A stretch of 64,000 nucleotides of DNA from Oceaniglobus ichthyenteri (GCF_003057885.1 NZ_QAGK01000010.1:81086-145085), one strand, 5' to 3'. Shown: positions 27,510 to 36,614, counted from the stretch's first letter. The notes: generated by a model from the sequence alone, not told the origin. Numbers and translations: made by a program.

Positions 27510-28682
27510 TTGCCCATATTACGATCCGGTGCAGGACTGTCTGCACCGGGGATTCTGTTCGGCGTTCTGGGTCTGGCGGCGTTACTGACGCCGTTCATGA
27601 CCCTGGCCGCCAACCGAATTGTCGCAGGCGACGGCATTATGGCCTGGAACCTTGCCAGCCCACTGGCGGTCTTGCCGGGTCTGGCGGCGGTGCTGTTGGG
27701 GCTTGGCCTGGGGTTGCCCGCCGGGTTTGCGCGGCTGCGCCTTGTCGGGGCGGTTGTGGGGTTGGCCGGGCTGCTTTGGCTGTTGATGCAGGGGGCCCCT
27801 GCGTTATTGGACGGTGCGGGGGAGTATGCCCGGGTGTCGCCCGCTGTCGGATTCTGGTGTCTGCTTGTCGTGCTCATGTTGCTGATGGCTGATGCACTTG
27901 CCACCATGGCGTTGGGGCCCATGCAACGTGGGGCGGTGTTGCTCACCGTGATCGGCGCGCTGGCGATCATGCTGGGGTCTGGCGTTTTGGCCGATTTGTC
28001 GGTCATGCAGGAATACGCCGCCCGGCGCGATGCCTTTGTCAGTGAACTGGTGCGCCACCTTGGCCTTGCCTTTGGCTCGCTTGCGGCGGCGGCGGTGATC
28101 GGCTTTCCCTTGGGCGTTTTGTGCCATCGCCGCGAACAGTTGCGCGGTGCGATCCTGCCGGTGCTCAGTTTTTTGCAAACCATCCCGTCGCTGGCGATGT
28201 TTGGCCTGATGATACCACTGCTTGGCTGGGTCGGCGATACCGTGCCCGGCGCACAGGCCATCGGCATCGCCGGAATCGGGTTTGCCCCTGCTTTTCTGGC
28301 GCTGGTGCTTTATTCGCTGCTGCCGGTGGTGGGCAACACGGTCGCGGGTCTTGGCGCGACACCGCCTGCCGCGCTTGAGGCGGCGCGCGGCATGGGCATG
28401 ACCCCGGCACAGCGCCTGCTGCGGGTCGAATTGCCGCTGGGCCTGCCGATCATCCTGACCGGGCTGCGCATTGTGCTGGTGCAAAACATCGGGCTGGCGG
28501 TGATTGCCGGGCTGATCGGCGGCGGCGGGTTTGGCACATTCGTGTTTCAGGGCCTGAATCAGACCGCGACTGACCTGATCCTGCTGGGCGCCTTGCCCAC
28601 TGTGGCCCTGGCCCTGACCGCAGGTATCGTCATGGATATTCTGGTCGAACTGACCCGCCGCACCCCCAAGGACACCCGATGA
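27510..28682 (+). CDS. yehY: ABC transporter permease, YehY type
   Basis: A 390-residue membrane protein (E. coli YehY 385). The N-terminal half has several extra hydrophobic segments (residues about 10-165). The C-terminal half is a binding-protein-dependent permease domain with the EAA-like loop AALEARGMGMTPAQ-type region (EAARGMGMTPAQRLLRVELP). A TTG at 27510, 11 bases after the upstream stop, is the first usable start but has no strong ribosome site; a CTG overlapping the upstream stop is also in frame. The end overlaps the next gene by ATGA. Confidence 0.86.
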   Translation: MPILRSGAGLSAPGILFGVLGLAALLTPFMTLAANRIVAGDGIMAWNLASPLAVLPGLAAVLLGLGLGLPAGFARLRLVGAVVGLAGLLWLLMQGAPALLDGAGEYARVSPAVGFWCLLVVLMLLMADALATMALGPMQRGAVLLTVIGALAIMLGSGVLADLSVMQEYAARRDAFVSELVRHLGLAFGSLAAAAVIGFPLGVLCHRREQLRGAILPVLSFLQTIPSLAMFGLMIPLLGWVGDTVPGAQAIGIAGIGFAPAFLALVLYSLLPVVGNTVAGLGATPPAALEAARGMGMTPAQRLLRVELPLGLPIILTGLRIVLVQNIGLAVIAGLIGGGGFGTFVFQGLNQTATDLILLGALPTVALALTAGIVMDILVELTRRTPKDTR

Positions 28683-29614
28683 TCGAAATCGACAAAATCA
28701 CCAAAACCTATGGCGCGACACAGGCGGTCGATTCTGTATCGATGACCGTTGAAACGGGCACGATCACCGTCATCGTCGGCACGTCGGGATCGGGCAAAAC
28801 CACGCTTTTGCGCATGATCAACCGATTGGAAGAACCGACATCGGGCGAAGTGCGGATCAACGGCGAATCTACCCTTTCGCTGAAACCACATATCCTGCGG
28901 CGGCGGATCGGTTATGCCATTCAGGGCCACGGATTGTTTCCCCACCACACCGTGGCGCGCAATATCGGCGCTGTGCCCGAACTTTTGAATTGGTCGCGTG
29001 ACAAGATCGCGGCCCGTGTTGATGAACTGCTTGATCTGTTTTCGATGGAGCCTGCACAGTTTCGTGACCGGTATCCGGGTGAATTGTCGGGCGGGCAACA
29101 ACAGCGTGTCGGCGTGGCGCGCGCGCTGGCATCGCGCCCGGATCTGTTGTTGATGGATGAACCCTTTGGTGCGCTTGATCCGATCATCCGCACCCGCGCC
29201 CAAGAGGATCTGCGCCGCATCCAGAAACGGCTGGGGTCAACCATCATGCTGGTCACCCACGACATGGAAGAGGCGATCCGCCTCGGCGACCGCGTCGCGG
29301 TTATGGATGGCGGAAAACTGGTGCAATATGCCACGCCGCCAGAAATCATCACCCATCCGGCAACCGAATTTGTCGCCAACATGGTCGGCGATGTCGAGCG
29401 GCCCTTACGGCTTTTGTCACTGATCCCCCTGTCCGAAGTCGTTGAGGAAGGCAGCGCCGAGGGCGAGGCATTGCCGCCCGAGGCAAGCCTGCGTGATGCG
29501 TTGTCGGCCTGCCTGTGGACAGGGCGGTTGGCGGTGCCCGTGGTACAGGATGGCAGGCATATGGGCCGCGTCACTCTTGATGCGATCCGCGCGCGGGCCG
29601 AGTTGCACACATGA
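28679..29614 (+). CDS. yehX: ABC transporter ATP-binding protein, YehX/ProV type
   Basis: A 311-residue ATPase (E. coli YehX 308): Walker A GTSGSGKTT near residues 34-42, Q-loop, signature LSGGQQQRVG near 136-145, Walker B LLLMDEPFGALDP near 155-167, H-switch VTHDMEEA. After the ATPase core, residues about 240-311 look like a degenerate single CBS-like segment. It overlaps both neighbours by four bases, so the set is translationally coupled. Confidence 0.92.
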   Translation: MIEIDKITKTYGATQAVDSVSMTVETGTITVIVGTSGSGKTTLLRMINRLEEPTSGEVRINGESTLSLKPHILRRRIGYAIQGHGLFPHHTVARNIGAVPELLNWSRDKIAARVDELLDLFSMEPAQFRDRYPGELSGGQQQRVGVARALASRPDLLLMDEPFGALDPIIRTRAQEDLRRIQKRLGSTIMLVTHDMEEAIRLGDRVAVMDGGKLVQYATPPEIITHPATEFVANMVGDVERPLRLLSLIPLSEVVEEGSAEGEALPPEASLRDALSACLWTGRLAVPVVQDGRHMGRVTLDAIRARAELHT

Positions 29615-30345
29615 AAATCGGGATGATCCTGCGCCCCGCGCTGATCGCGCTTTTGCTGGCGCTGGTGGTGCGGCCCGACTGGTTCGTGCCCGTCTTTGCG
29701 CCACTGGCGCCCGAGGGTGGGCCGGTGATCTATCAACGCGCCTCGCTTTTGTCCCTGTCTCTCAGTCATCTTGGGCTTGTCTTGATGGCGTCATTGGCGG
29801 CCACTTTTGTCGCCGTTACGCTGGCCATTTTCGTGACCCGCCCGGCGGGGGCGGCGTTTCGTCCGTTGTCGCGCACGATCACCAATATCGGGCAAACCTT
29901 TCCGCCCGTGGCCGTGTTGGCATTGGCTGTGCCGGCCTTGGGGTTTGGCGCCGGGCCGACATTGGTGGCGCTGTTTCTTTACGGGTTGTTGCCGATTTTC
30001 GAAAACGCGATCACCGCGTTGTCCACCCTGCCCCCCGCCACGATGGAGGCCGCGCGCGGCATCGGGTTAAGCCGTTGGCAAAGACTGGTACGGGTGGAAT
30101 TGCCGCTGGCCCTGCCGGTGACGCTGACGGGTATCCGCCTGTCGGTCGTCATCGCACTGGGCACTGCGACAATCGGATCGACCGTCGCCGCGCGCACATT
30201 GGGCGAAGTGATCATCGCCGGCCTTCTGACCAACAACACCGCCTTTGTTCTTCAGGGTGGCCTGATCGTGGGCCTGTTTGCCGTTCTGATCTATGATGCT
30301 ATGGTCCTTCTCGAACGGCACCTGGCGCGCCGCATGGGCGGCTGA
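29611..30345 (+). CDS. yehW: ABC transporter permease, YehW type
   Basis: A 244-residue membrane permease (E. coli YehW 243) with about six hydrophobic segments and the EAA loop ATMEAARGIGLSRWQRL near residues 145-161. Starts inside the stop of the ATPase gene (ATGA) and ends the operon, convergent with arsH. Together with YehY it should form an asymmetric pair of transmembrane subunits. Confidence 0.9.
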   Translation: MKIGMILRPALIALLLALVVRPDWFVPVFAPLAPEGGPVIYQRASLLSLSLSHLGLVLMASLAATFVAVTLAIFVTRPAGAAFRPLSRTITNIGQTFPPVAVLALAVPALGFGAGPTLVALFLYGLLPIFENAITALSTLPPATMEAARGIGLSRWQRLVRVELPLALPVTLTGIRLSVVIALGTATIGSTVAARTLGEVIIAGLLTNNTAFVLQGGLIVGLFAVLIYDAMVLLERHLARRMGG

Positions 30346-30406
30346 GCGATGTCCGGGATCAGAAATCGGCGATATAACCCACAGGCACCGAAAGGGCGTC
30401 TTGCAA

Positions 30407-31120
30407 TCAGATCGCCTTTTGGTTCACCCGCGCCGACAGCTCTGCCGCACTTTCCTTGCGCTCGCTGTACCTGTCCAGAAGATACGCCTTGTTGTCACGG
30501 GTCAGCAGTGTGAATTTCATCAACTCTTCCATCACATCCACCATCCTGTCGTAAAACGGCGAAGGTATCATGCGCCCCGCGTCGTCAAATTCCAGAAATG
30601 CCTTTGGGGTGGACGACTGATTGGGAATGGTCAGCAAACGCATCCAGCGGCCGAGAATACGAAGTTGGTTCACCGCGTTAAAGCTCTGCGAACCGCCGCT
30701 GACCTGCATCACGGCAAGTGTTTTACCTTGGGTCGGGCGCACCCCGCCAAGGGACAGCGGTATCCAATCTATTTGGGCTTTCATGATCCCGGTCATCGCA
30801 CCGTGGCGTTCGGGGGAACACCACACCATGCCTTCGGACCAGGTGACGAGATCGCGCAATTCCTGCACCTTGGGGTGATCGGCGCCTGCATCATCGGGAA
30901 GAGGAAGCCCCGAGGGGCAAAACGTGCGCGTCTCCGCGCCAAGCCGGGTCAGGATGCGGGCTGCTTCTTCGGTCATCAGCCGACTGTACGCGCGCGCCCT
31001 GAGAGAGCCATAAAGCAACAGAATACGCGGCGCATGTGACGCCCGATCCGGTGACAGCAGGCGATCATTGTCGATCGGGTGGAAAATCGGTTCGTCAACA
31101 TTCGGGGTATCAGTCAACAC
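30407..31120 (-). CDS. arsH: arsenical resistance protein ArsH (NADPH flavin oxidoreductase)
   Basis: A 237-residue flavodoxin-like ArsH: the FMN phosphate loop [12 protein letters not shown] near residues 36-47, then [18 protein letters not shown] and [14 protein letters not shown] segment ([16 protein letters not shown]). ArsH oxidises trivalent organoarsenicals and can reduce quinones or metals with NADPH. It is the last gene of arsR-acr3-arsC-arsH, overlapping the arsC stop by 11 bases. Confidence 0.95.
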   Translation of the reverse strand: MLTDTPNVDEPIFHPIDNDRLLSPDRASHAPRILLLYGSLRARAYSRLMTEEAARILTRLGAETRTFCPSGLPLPDDAGADHPKVQELRDLVTWSEGMVWCSPERHGAMTGIMKAQIDWIPLSLGGVRPTQGKTLAVMQVSGGSQSFNAVNQLRILGRWMRLLTIPNQSSTPKAFLEFDDAGRMIPSPFYDRMVDVMEELMKFTLLTRDNKAYLLDRYSERKESAAELSARVNQKAI

Positions 31121-31532
31121 GGCGTCCTTTCGAATCGATCAGCAATGTGCCGTCTTCTTTGTTCATCGGGCCGGGGGGCAGGCGTTCAAGAAGATCCAGC
31201 ACCGCCTCGCTCGGGCGGCACAGCCGCACCCCTTTGGGCGTGCAAACGATGGGGCGGTTGACCAGAACGGGGTGGTCCAGCATTGCAGAAAGCAGCGCCT
31301 CGTCGCTCACCGTCGGGTCAAGCAATCCCAGGTCTTGCGCCGGGGATTTCGTTGTTCGCAATGCCGTGCGCGGCGTCAGCCCAGCAGCAGCGAACAGCCC
31401 GAGGAGTTGCGGGCGGGTCCAGCCGGTTTTCAGGTATTCAATGACCACCGGCGTTTCGCCCGATGCCTGAATGATCGCCAGCACATTGCGCGATGTGCCG
31501 CAATCGGGGTTATGGTGGATGACGATGCTCAT
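31110..31532 (-). CDS. arsC: arsenate reductase, glutaredoxin-dependent type
   Basis: A 140-residue ArsC of the E. coli R773 type: active-site [11 protein letters not shown] with Cys11 near the N-terminus, and arginines in the later segments ([16 protein letters not shown]) that bind arsenate. It reduces arsenate to arsenite with glutathione/glutaredoxin. Start 31532 overlaps the acr3 stop (ATGA); the frame runs further upstream inside acr3 but that is not a likely start. Confidence 0.95.
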   Translation of the reverse strand: MSIVIHHNPDCGTSRNVLAIIQASGETPVVIEYLKTGWTRPQLLGLFAAAGLTPRTALRTTKSPAQDLGLLDPTVSDEALLSAMLDHPVLVNRPIVCTPKGVRLCRPSEAVLDLLERLPPGPMNKEDGTLLIDSKGRRVD

Positions 31533-32597
31533 GATCTGCCCCCTTCGGCCGGAAACCAGTGCTGTGTGCGGTTGGCAAAGGCAACAAGCGACAGCATCAC
31601 CGGCACTTCGACCAGCACGCCAACCACCGTAGCCAGGGCAGCGCCCGATCCCAGACCAAACAGGCTGATGGCGACGGCAACCGCCAGTTCGAAAAAGTTG
31701 GACGTGCCGATCATGGCGCAAGGTGCCGCAACGTTGAACGGAATGCGCCAGGCCCGCGCGGCGCCATAAGCCAAAAAGAAAATGCCATAGGACTGAATCA
31801 GCAGCGGCACCGCGATCAGCACAATAACAAGCGGACGGTCAAAAATTACCTCGCCCTGAAACCCAAACAGCAGCACCACCGTCACCAACAGCCCGAAGAT
31901 GGAAAAGGGTTGCACCCGGGCCTTGAAGGCATCGACCGCCCCTTCGCCGCTTCTGGCAACAAGATTGCGCCGCGTAATATACCCCGCCAGCAACGGCAGC
32001 AGGACATAAAGACCGACCGACAACAGCAGCGTATCCCACGGCACGACAATATCTGTTACGCCCAGCAAAAAGGCCACGATGGGCGCAAAGGCAAAGACCA
32101 TGATCACATCGTTCACGCTGACCTGTACCAGCGTATAGGTGGCATCGCCGCGCGTGAGGTTCGACCAGACGAAAACCATCGCCGTGCAGGGTGCCGCGCC
32201 CAGCAGGATCACCCCCGCCAGATAGGCCTGCGCGTCATCCGGCGGGATCAGCCCCGCGAAAACATAGTTGAAGAACAACACGCCAAGGGCGGCCATGGTG
32301 AAAGGCTTGATCAGCCAGTTGACCGCCAGCGTCACGACCAGACCCTTGGGCCTGTCCCCCACCTGCCGCAGCGCGCCAAAATCCACGCCCACCATCATCG
32401 GATACACCATCGCCCAGATCAGCACCGCAACCGGCAGGTTGACCGAGGCAATTTCGAGCGAGGCCAAAGCCGAAAACGCGCCCGGAAACAAATTGCCCAA
32501 AAGCAGCCCCGCACCGATGGCAAGCGCCACCCAGACAGAAAGCCAGCGTTCAAAGAGGCCAAGGCCGGCGGCAGCGGAATGTGACAGATCGGTCATG
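31529..32597 (-). CDS. acr3: arsenite efflux transporter Acr3
   Basis: A membrane protein of 355 residues with ten hydrophobic segments. The Acr3 signature [12 protein letters not shown] contains the conserved cysteine needed for arsenite transport, and [12 protein letters not shown] follows. It exports As(III) using the proton gradient and pairs with ArsC, which generates arsenite. ATG 32597 is chosen; the frame continues to a TTG at 32611. It lies 41 bases after arsR. Confidence 0.95.
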
Positions 32598-32638
32598 TGA
32601 ATCTTTCGCAAATGAAGTTTGACAAGTCCTGCCAGAGA

Positions 32639-32968
32639 TCAGGCACAGACGATTTCATCGAGCACCGGCTGGCACAGCTCGGGGCACCCACCGCAGCAAT
32701 CCTCCATCAGGAAACCCAGCAGGGCGCGCATTCCGTCCATATCGGCGAAATAGCGGATACTGCGGCCCTCCCTTTCGCTGCGGATCAGGCCCGAACGCGC
32801 AAGAATCGACAGGTTCGCCGACATCGTGTTTTGCCGCACATCAAGCGCAGTGCCGATCTCTCCGGCGGACATGCCCGCCTTTCCGGCCTTGATAAGCAAA
32901 CGAAACACATCGAGGCGCGTGGGCTGACCGAGGGCGGCGAAGGCATTGAGGGCATCTTTTGTATCCAT
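32639..32968 (-). CDS. arsR: ArsR family arsenite-responsive repressor
   Basis: A 109-residue winged-helix repressor with HTH around residues 33-60 (MSAGEIGTALDVRQNTMSAN). The metalloid site is at the C-terminus: CCGGCPELC gives C91, C92, C95 and C99. This differs from the E. coli ArsR site in the DNA-binding helix (ELCVCDL) and resembles the C-terminal arrangement of Acidithiobacillus-type ArsR. It should sense As(III) and release its own operon. First gene of the ars set; an AT-rich palindrome lies just upstream. Confidence 0.93.
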   Translation of the reverse strand: MDTKDALNAFAALGQPTRLDVFRLLIKAGKAGMSAGEIGTALDVRQNTMSANLSILARSGLIRSEREGRSIRYFADMDGMRALLGFLMEDCCGGCPELCQPVLDEIVCA

Positions 32969-32976
32969 AAATCATG

Positions 32977-32992
32977 AAATATTGATATATTT
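32977..32992. promoter_or_regulatory. candidate ArsR operator (AAATAT-N4-ATATTT)
   Basis: A perfect 6-base inverted repeat AAATAT-TGAT-ATATTT, 8 bases upstream of the arsR start, inside the only AT-rich stretch of this region (about 32965-33003). Position and symmetry fit autorepression by ArsR. Not tested. Confidence 0.45.
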
Positions 32993-33317
32993 TGGATATG
33001 TCAAGACGGGGTTCGATCATTTCGCAAACGTAGTTATTTCCCAGCGCAATTGTAATTTGCCCGTCCAATATCCTTTCTGAGGAACCGGGGCAGAACCACG
33101 GGCAACTCGGCCCCCCAAGCGCACTCTTTTACGCGTGCTTGGGCAGGTTCATGGTGTGGCTCTATTTCGGGGTGCCGGAACGCGCTTTCAAAACGCCGGA
33201 TCAAACCGCATGCATCTCACTCCAAATGGATATTACATTCAGGTGGGTAAGGCTCCGTGTGGCGGTCGATAGGCGGCGCATCACACCCATAACCGCCACC
33301 CAACCGAATGAAAAAAG
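32993..33317. other. intergenic stretch between arsR and tRNA-Arg, no gene seen
   Basis: About 325 bases hold no frame with gene-like codon use. The upstream part should carry the ars promoter. CCCAAGC and GCTTGGG at 33114-33143 form a 7-bp stem-loop with a long loop. No integrase, att-like repeat of the tRNA 3' end, or IS remnant is seen. Confidence 0.5.
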
Positions 33318-33610
33318 TGGTGTCCGCGGCGGGATTCGAACCCACGGCCCCAGGATTCATACCACTTCGACTTTCGCCGCCGCCTTTCGGCGTTCGTGGT
33401 CTGGACTGTCCCTTCATCCTAGGCCGAAACCCTTAGATGCTGCCCGTCCAGTCTCTACACCTTCCCCTTGCGAGGCTTGGCTCGGGATTGGCACGGCGCG
33501 ATTGCGCCAAGCGTTCCCCGAATTTGAGCAGATCCGTTGCGCAGTTTCCAAGCGCAACGCCCAATTTTAAACTAGGAATCCTGTGCTCTATCCAGCTGAG
33601 CTACGCAGAC
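33318..33610 (-). tRNA. tRNA-Arg (anticodon CCU) interrupted by a group I intron
   Basis: Exon 1 (33574-33610) holds the acceptor 5' strand GTCTGCG, D arm and the anticodon arm up to U36. Exon 2 (33318-33357) holds A37, A38, the 3' anticodon stem TCCTG, variable loop, T arm with TTCGAAT and the 3' acceptor strand CGCGGAC followed by A73 and an encoded CCA. Joined, they give a 77-nt tRNA with a fully paired acceptor (one G-T wobble), 5-bp anticodon stem CAGGA/TCCTG and loop TTCCTAA, so anticodon CCU. The 216-nt insert lies between positions 36 and 37. Group I introns in tRNA-Arg(CCU) are known from Agrobacterium, which supports the reading. Confidence 0.95.
33358..33573 (-). ncRNA. group I self-splicing intron in tRNA-Arg(CCU)
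   Basis: A 216-nt intron that starts after exon U36 and ends with G before A37, as group I introns require. P1 is a hairpin of exon CCT plus AGTT with AATTGGG, giving the U-G splice-site pair. P2 is CGTTGCGC/GCGCAACG. P3 is GATCTGC with GCAG-C-ATC. P4 is TCGGG/CCCGA and P5 TTGGC/GCCAA. P7 is GACTG/CAGTC, P8 CTAAGG/CCTAG and P9 CGCC-GAAA-GGCG. The core resembles the cyanobacterial tRNA-Leu and alphaproteobacterial tRNA-Arg introns (IC3-like). It contains no homing endonuclease gene. Confidence 0.93.
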
Positions 33611-33794
33611 ATTCTTTTTTCATTGCCCAATATATCGGGCCACAGACCCCAGCGCCATGGTAAAATCCGATTTTTGCGGCTTGCGCCCCCTTTGCGCCTT
33701 CATGCCAACAGGTCACAGCAGGTATTGACGTAAAGAACTTGGAAAGGCGCGCGTTTTGCGATCTAACACAGCAAAACCGTAAGGACGCCATGAC

Positions 33795-34838
33795 GTGACA
33801 ACCGACCCAACTTTACCCCATCGCCGTCAACTTACATTGCGCGACGTGTCCGAGGAATCAGGCGTCAGCGAAATGACCGTCAGCCGTGTATTGCGCAACC
33901 GCGGCGACGTCAGCGAGGCCACCCGCAACAAGGTGTTGGCAGCAGCCAAACGGATGGGATACGTGCCCAACAAGATCGCCGGCGCCCTTGCATCGAGTCA
34001 GGTGAATCTGGTTGCGGTCATCATTCCCAGCCTGTCGAACATGGTATTTCCCGAAGTGATGACAGGCATCAGTCAGATCCTGGAACATACCGAATTGCAG
34101 CCAGTGGTCGGGGTAACCAATTACCGCCCCGAGCGCGAAGAGGATGTGCTGTATGAAATGCTGTCCTGGCGGCCTTCGGGCGTGATTATTGCCGGGCTTG
34201 AACATTCCGATGCAAGCCTGGCGATGCTGCGCGCAAGCGGCATTCCGGTTGTCGAAATCATGGATACCGACGGCGAAGCGGTCGACGCTGTGGTGGGCAT
34301 TTCCCATCGCCGCGCCGGGCGTGAAATGGCCCAGGCAATCGTGAAACAGGGGTTCCGGCGGATCGGGTTCCTGGGGACAAAAATGCCGCTCGATTTCCGT
34401 GCCCGCAAACGATTTGAAGGCTTCACCGAAGCCTTGGCCAAAACCGGTCTGGAAGTGGTCGAACAAGAGTTTTACGATGGCGGTTCGGCCCTGGTCAAAG
34501 GCCGCGAAATGACCCAAGCCATTTTGGAACGCGATCCGGATCTCGATTTTCTGTATTATTCCAATGATATGATCGGCGCCGGCGGGCTGTTGTATGCGTT
34601 GGAAAAGGGCATTGATGTGCCCAACACCTTGGGCATGGCCGGATTTAATGGGGTTGAATTCCTGCAAGGATTGCCAAAACAACTGGCAACAATGGATGCG
34701 GGGCGTCTGGAAATTGGCCGTGCCGCCGCGCAGATCATCGCGGACCGGGTCAGTGGCCGTGTCACCGAAGGCGGTCAGCGGATTGAACTGACCCCAAAAT
34801 TGCAGATTGGGGACACCTTGCGCCGTTACAAGGTCTGA
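33795..34838 (+). CDS. LacI family transcriptional regulator (GntR/gluconate-type)
   Basis: A 347-residue LacI-type repressor. The HTH LTLRDVSEESGVSEMTVSRV lies at residues about 14-33, followed by the hinge helix region GYVPNKIAGALASSQ and a periplasmic-binding-like ligand domain from residue 70. The pattern IPSLSNMVFPEVMTGI is close to gluconate-type GntR repressors. A GTG at 33795 is the start. No sugar operon is adjacent in this window, so the regulated genes are unknown. A good terminator follows the stop. Confidence 0.92.
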   Translation: MTTDPTLPHRRQLTLRDVSEESGVSEMTVSRVLRNRGDVSEATRNKVLAAAKRMGYVPNKIAGALASSQVNLVAVIIPSLSNMVFPEVMTGISQILEHTELQPVVGVTNYRPEREEDVLYEMLSWRPSGVIIAGLEHSDASLAMLRASGIPVVEIMDTDGEAVDAVVGISHRRAGREMAQAIVKQGFRRIGFLGTKMPLDFRARKRFEGFTEALAKTGLEVVEQEFYDGGSALVKGREMTQAILERDPDLDFLYYSNDMIGAGGLLYALEKGIDVPNTLGMAGFNGVEFLQGLPKQLATMDAGRLEIGRAAAQIIADRVSGRVTEGGQRIELTPKLQIGDTLRRYKV

Positions 34839-34870
34839 TCGGTCACCGCACCGGTGGCCCGATCAGTTTT
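34835..34870 (+). terminator. intrinsic terminator of the LacI-type gene
   Basis: CTGATCGG and CCGATCAG (with internal CACC/GGTG pairing) form a long stem that begins at the stop codon and is followed by TTTT. It also lies upstream of the convergent rhodanese gene end. Confidence 0.65.
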
Positions 34871-34961
34871 GCGGCCATGGGCATATTCGGCTTTTTCGGT
34901 CTGCCGGGGCCAGATCATCCTGCCCCCGGATGTCCGATTGTCACACGGCCCCGAACATGGG

Positions 34962-35363
34962 TTATTTTTCCGGCTTTTCGATCGGTCCGCCCTGCGCGGC
35001 CCAGGTTGAAAACCCCTCTTTCAGATGTGCGGCATCAAACCCCATATCCTGCAACGTGGCCACCGTCAGGGCCGACCGCCAGCCCGAGGCGCAGTGAAAC
35101 ACATATTTCTTGCCCTCCTGGCCGAATACCTCTTTGAAATAGGGGCTGTCGGGGTCGACCCAGAATTCGATCATCCCCCGTGGCGCATGGACAGCACCCG
35201 GAATATACCCGTCACGCTGGCGTTCGCGGATGTCGCGAATATCCACAACCACAACATCCGGATCATCAAGCATCGCAATCAGATCCGGCGCTTCGATTTC
35301 ATCAATCCGGTTGCGGGCTGCAGCCACCATCGCGGCGGCAGAGGTTTTAAGAGGCGTCGCCAT
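34962..35363 (-). CDS. rhodanese-like domain protein
   Basis: A 133-residue single-domain rhodanese with active-site loop HCASGWRSA (Cys in the CxxGxRS pattern, near residue 92) and the N-terminal block VVVDIRDIRERQRDGYIPGAVHAPRG. Transfers sulfane sulfur to a thiol acceptor. No signal peptide. ATG 35363 is preceded by AAGGAC at 10 bases; a longer frame to 35399 is less likely. No sulfur-pathway gene is adjacent. Confidence 0.9.
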   Translation of the reverse strand: MATPLKTSAAAMVAAARNRIDEIEAPDLIAMLDDPDVVVVDIRDIRERQRDGYIPGAVHAPRGMIEFWVDPDSPYFKEVFGQEGKKYVFHCASGWRSALTVATLQDMGFDAAHLKEGFSTWAAQGGPIEKPEK

Positions 35364-35514
35364 AATTGTGCATGTCCTTGTTGGTTTTCGGCAATCCATT
35401 CACAAAGCGTGCCAGATTTACAGCAACAGGACCAGCCATCTGTCACCTGCCCGCCCACAACGGCAATGCCCGGCTATGCCAGACACACTCTATCAGATTT
35501 CATTGGAAATTCAC

Positions 35515-35591
35515 TGGTCGGGCTGAGAGGATTCGAACCTCCGACCCCCTGCTCCCGAAGCAGGTGCGCTACCAGGCTGCGCTACAGCCCG
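35515..35591 (-). tRNA. tRNA-Pro (anticodon CGG)
   Basis: A 77-nt cloverleaf with encoded CCA: acceptor CGGGCTG/CAGCCCG, D arm GCGC-AGCCTGGTA-GCGC, anticodon stem CCTGC/GCAGG with loop TTCGGGA (anticodon CGG), variable loop GGGTC, T arm GGAGG-TTCGAAT-CCTCT. All stems pair. Confidence 0.97.
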
Positions 35592-35606
35592 ACCTTGGGA
35601 GGCGGA

Positions 35607-36614
35607 TTAATGCTTTGCGCGATCTTTGGCAAGGGATTCGTAGCTGGGGGGAAACCGTGTGGCGCGATCACGTAACATTTGCGATATGCGCGGCGCTGAT
35701 CCGGTTTCCCGGGGTGATCGGTTTTCCAACACCGGGGTGTTGCGTGACACACCGCGCGTGGTTTCGCGCAGCACGATATACAATCCGCTGGCAATGATGA
35801 TTCCCGCGCCAATCAGCGTAAAAGTATCGGGCGTTTCATCAAAGAACAGGATGCCGTATCCCGCAGCCCACAGGATTTGCGAATACTGCATGGGTGCCAC
35901 AATCGCCGCGTCACCGGCGCGGTAGGCGGCAATGGTCAGCAGCCCGGCAATAAATCCGAACGCTGAAATCACCCCCACCAACCCCAGATGCTCAAGCGGC
36001 ATGGGGCGATAAACAAACGGCAGGATACATGCCATCACCACAAAGTTCGCCACCATCGGATACAGCATCAAAACCGCGCTCCGCTCTTTGCGGCCGATCT
36101 TGCGCACAATGACCGATGCCGTGGCACTGCCCACGGAAGCGGTGATGGCGGCCAAATGGCCCAGCGACAGTTCGGTTGCCCCGGGGCGCAGCACCACAAA
36201 CACACCCACCAGGCCCAACAGGATGGCAGCCCAGCGATGCGCGCCGACCTTTTCTTTCAGAACCGGGATCGAGAGGATGGTAATCAGCATCGGTGAGGCG
36301 AACAAAATCGCATAGGTTTGCGCCAGCGGCAGCACCGAAAAGGCGTAAAATGCCGAGAATCCCGTCATTACGGCGGCCAGAGTGCGCAGCGCGGTCCACC
36401 ACGGATGCACCGGGCGCAGCGTGCCCGAGGTTTTGTCGCGCATCAGCATCAGCGTGGCCAAAGGAAAGCTGAACAGCACCGAGAAAAAGATGATCTGAAA
36501 CGGGGCGTAATGACTTCCCAACACCTTGACCACCACATCGTGGGTGGCAAAGACACCAAAGGCCAACAGTGACAGCAATGCGCCGGTGATATTGGATTTC
36601 GCAGAATCAGTCAT
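35607..36614 (-). CDS. EamA/DMT family transporter
   Basis: A 335-residue inner-membrane protein with ten hydrophobic segments arranged as two EamA repeats (first repeat near residues 10-140, second near 155-285). Short signatures are FSAFYAFSVLPLAQTYAILF and AYRAGDAAIVAPMQYSQILWA. The C-terminal 45 residues are hydrophilic. Members export amino acids, nucleosides or related metabolites; substrate unknown. Start 36614 (MTDSAKSNIT) is preferred over an extension to 36692. Confidence 0.9.
   Translation of the reverse strand: MTDSAKSNITGALLSLLAFGVFATHDVVVKVLGSHYAPFQIIFFSVLFSFPLATLMLMRDKTSGTLRPVHPWWTALRTLAAVMTGFSAFYAFSVLPLAQTYAILFASPMLITILSIPVLKEKVGAHRWAAILLGLVGVFVVLRPGATELSLGHLAAITASVGSATASVIVRKIGRKERSAVLMLYPMVANFVVMACILPFVYRPMPLEHLGLVGVISAFGFIAGLLTIAAYRAGDAAIVAPMQYSQILWAAGYGILFFDETPDTFTLIGAGIIIASGLYIVLRETTRGVSRNTPVLENRSPRETGSAPRISQMLRDRATRFPPSYESLAKDRAKH

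Noticed and set aside
31559..32584. A 341-codon plus-strand frame
   Set aside because: Exact mirror of acr3; extremely rich in His, Arg and Gln, typical for antisense of a membrane protein gene.
33139..33570. A 143-codon plus-strand frame over the tRNA-Arg region
   Set aside because: It covers the tRNA exon and intron; the RNA structure explains the sequence and the frame has no domain.
30407..33610. Arsenic genomic island inserted at tRNA-Arg
   Set aside because: The ars operon is beside a tRNA 3' end, a common integration site, but there is no integrase, no repeat of the tRNA 3' end on the far side, and base composition does not clearly differ.
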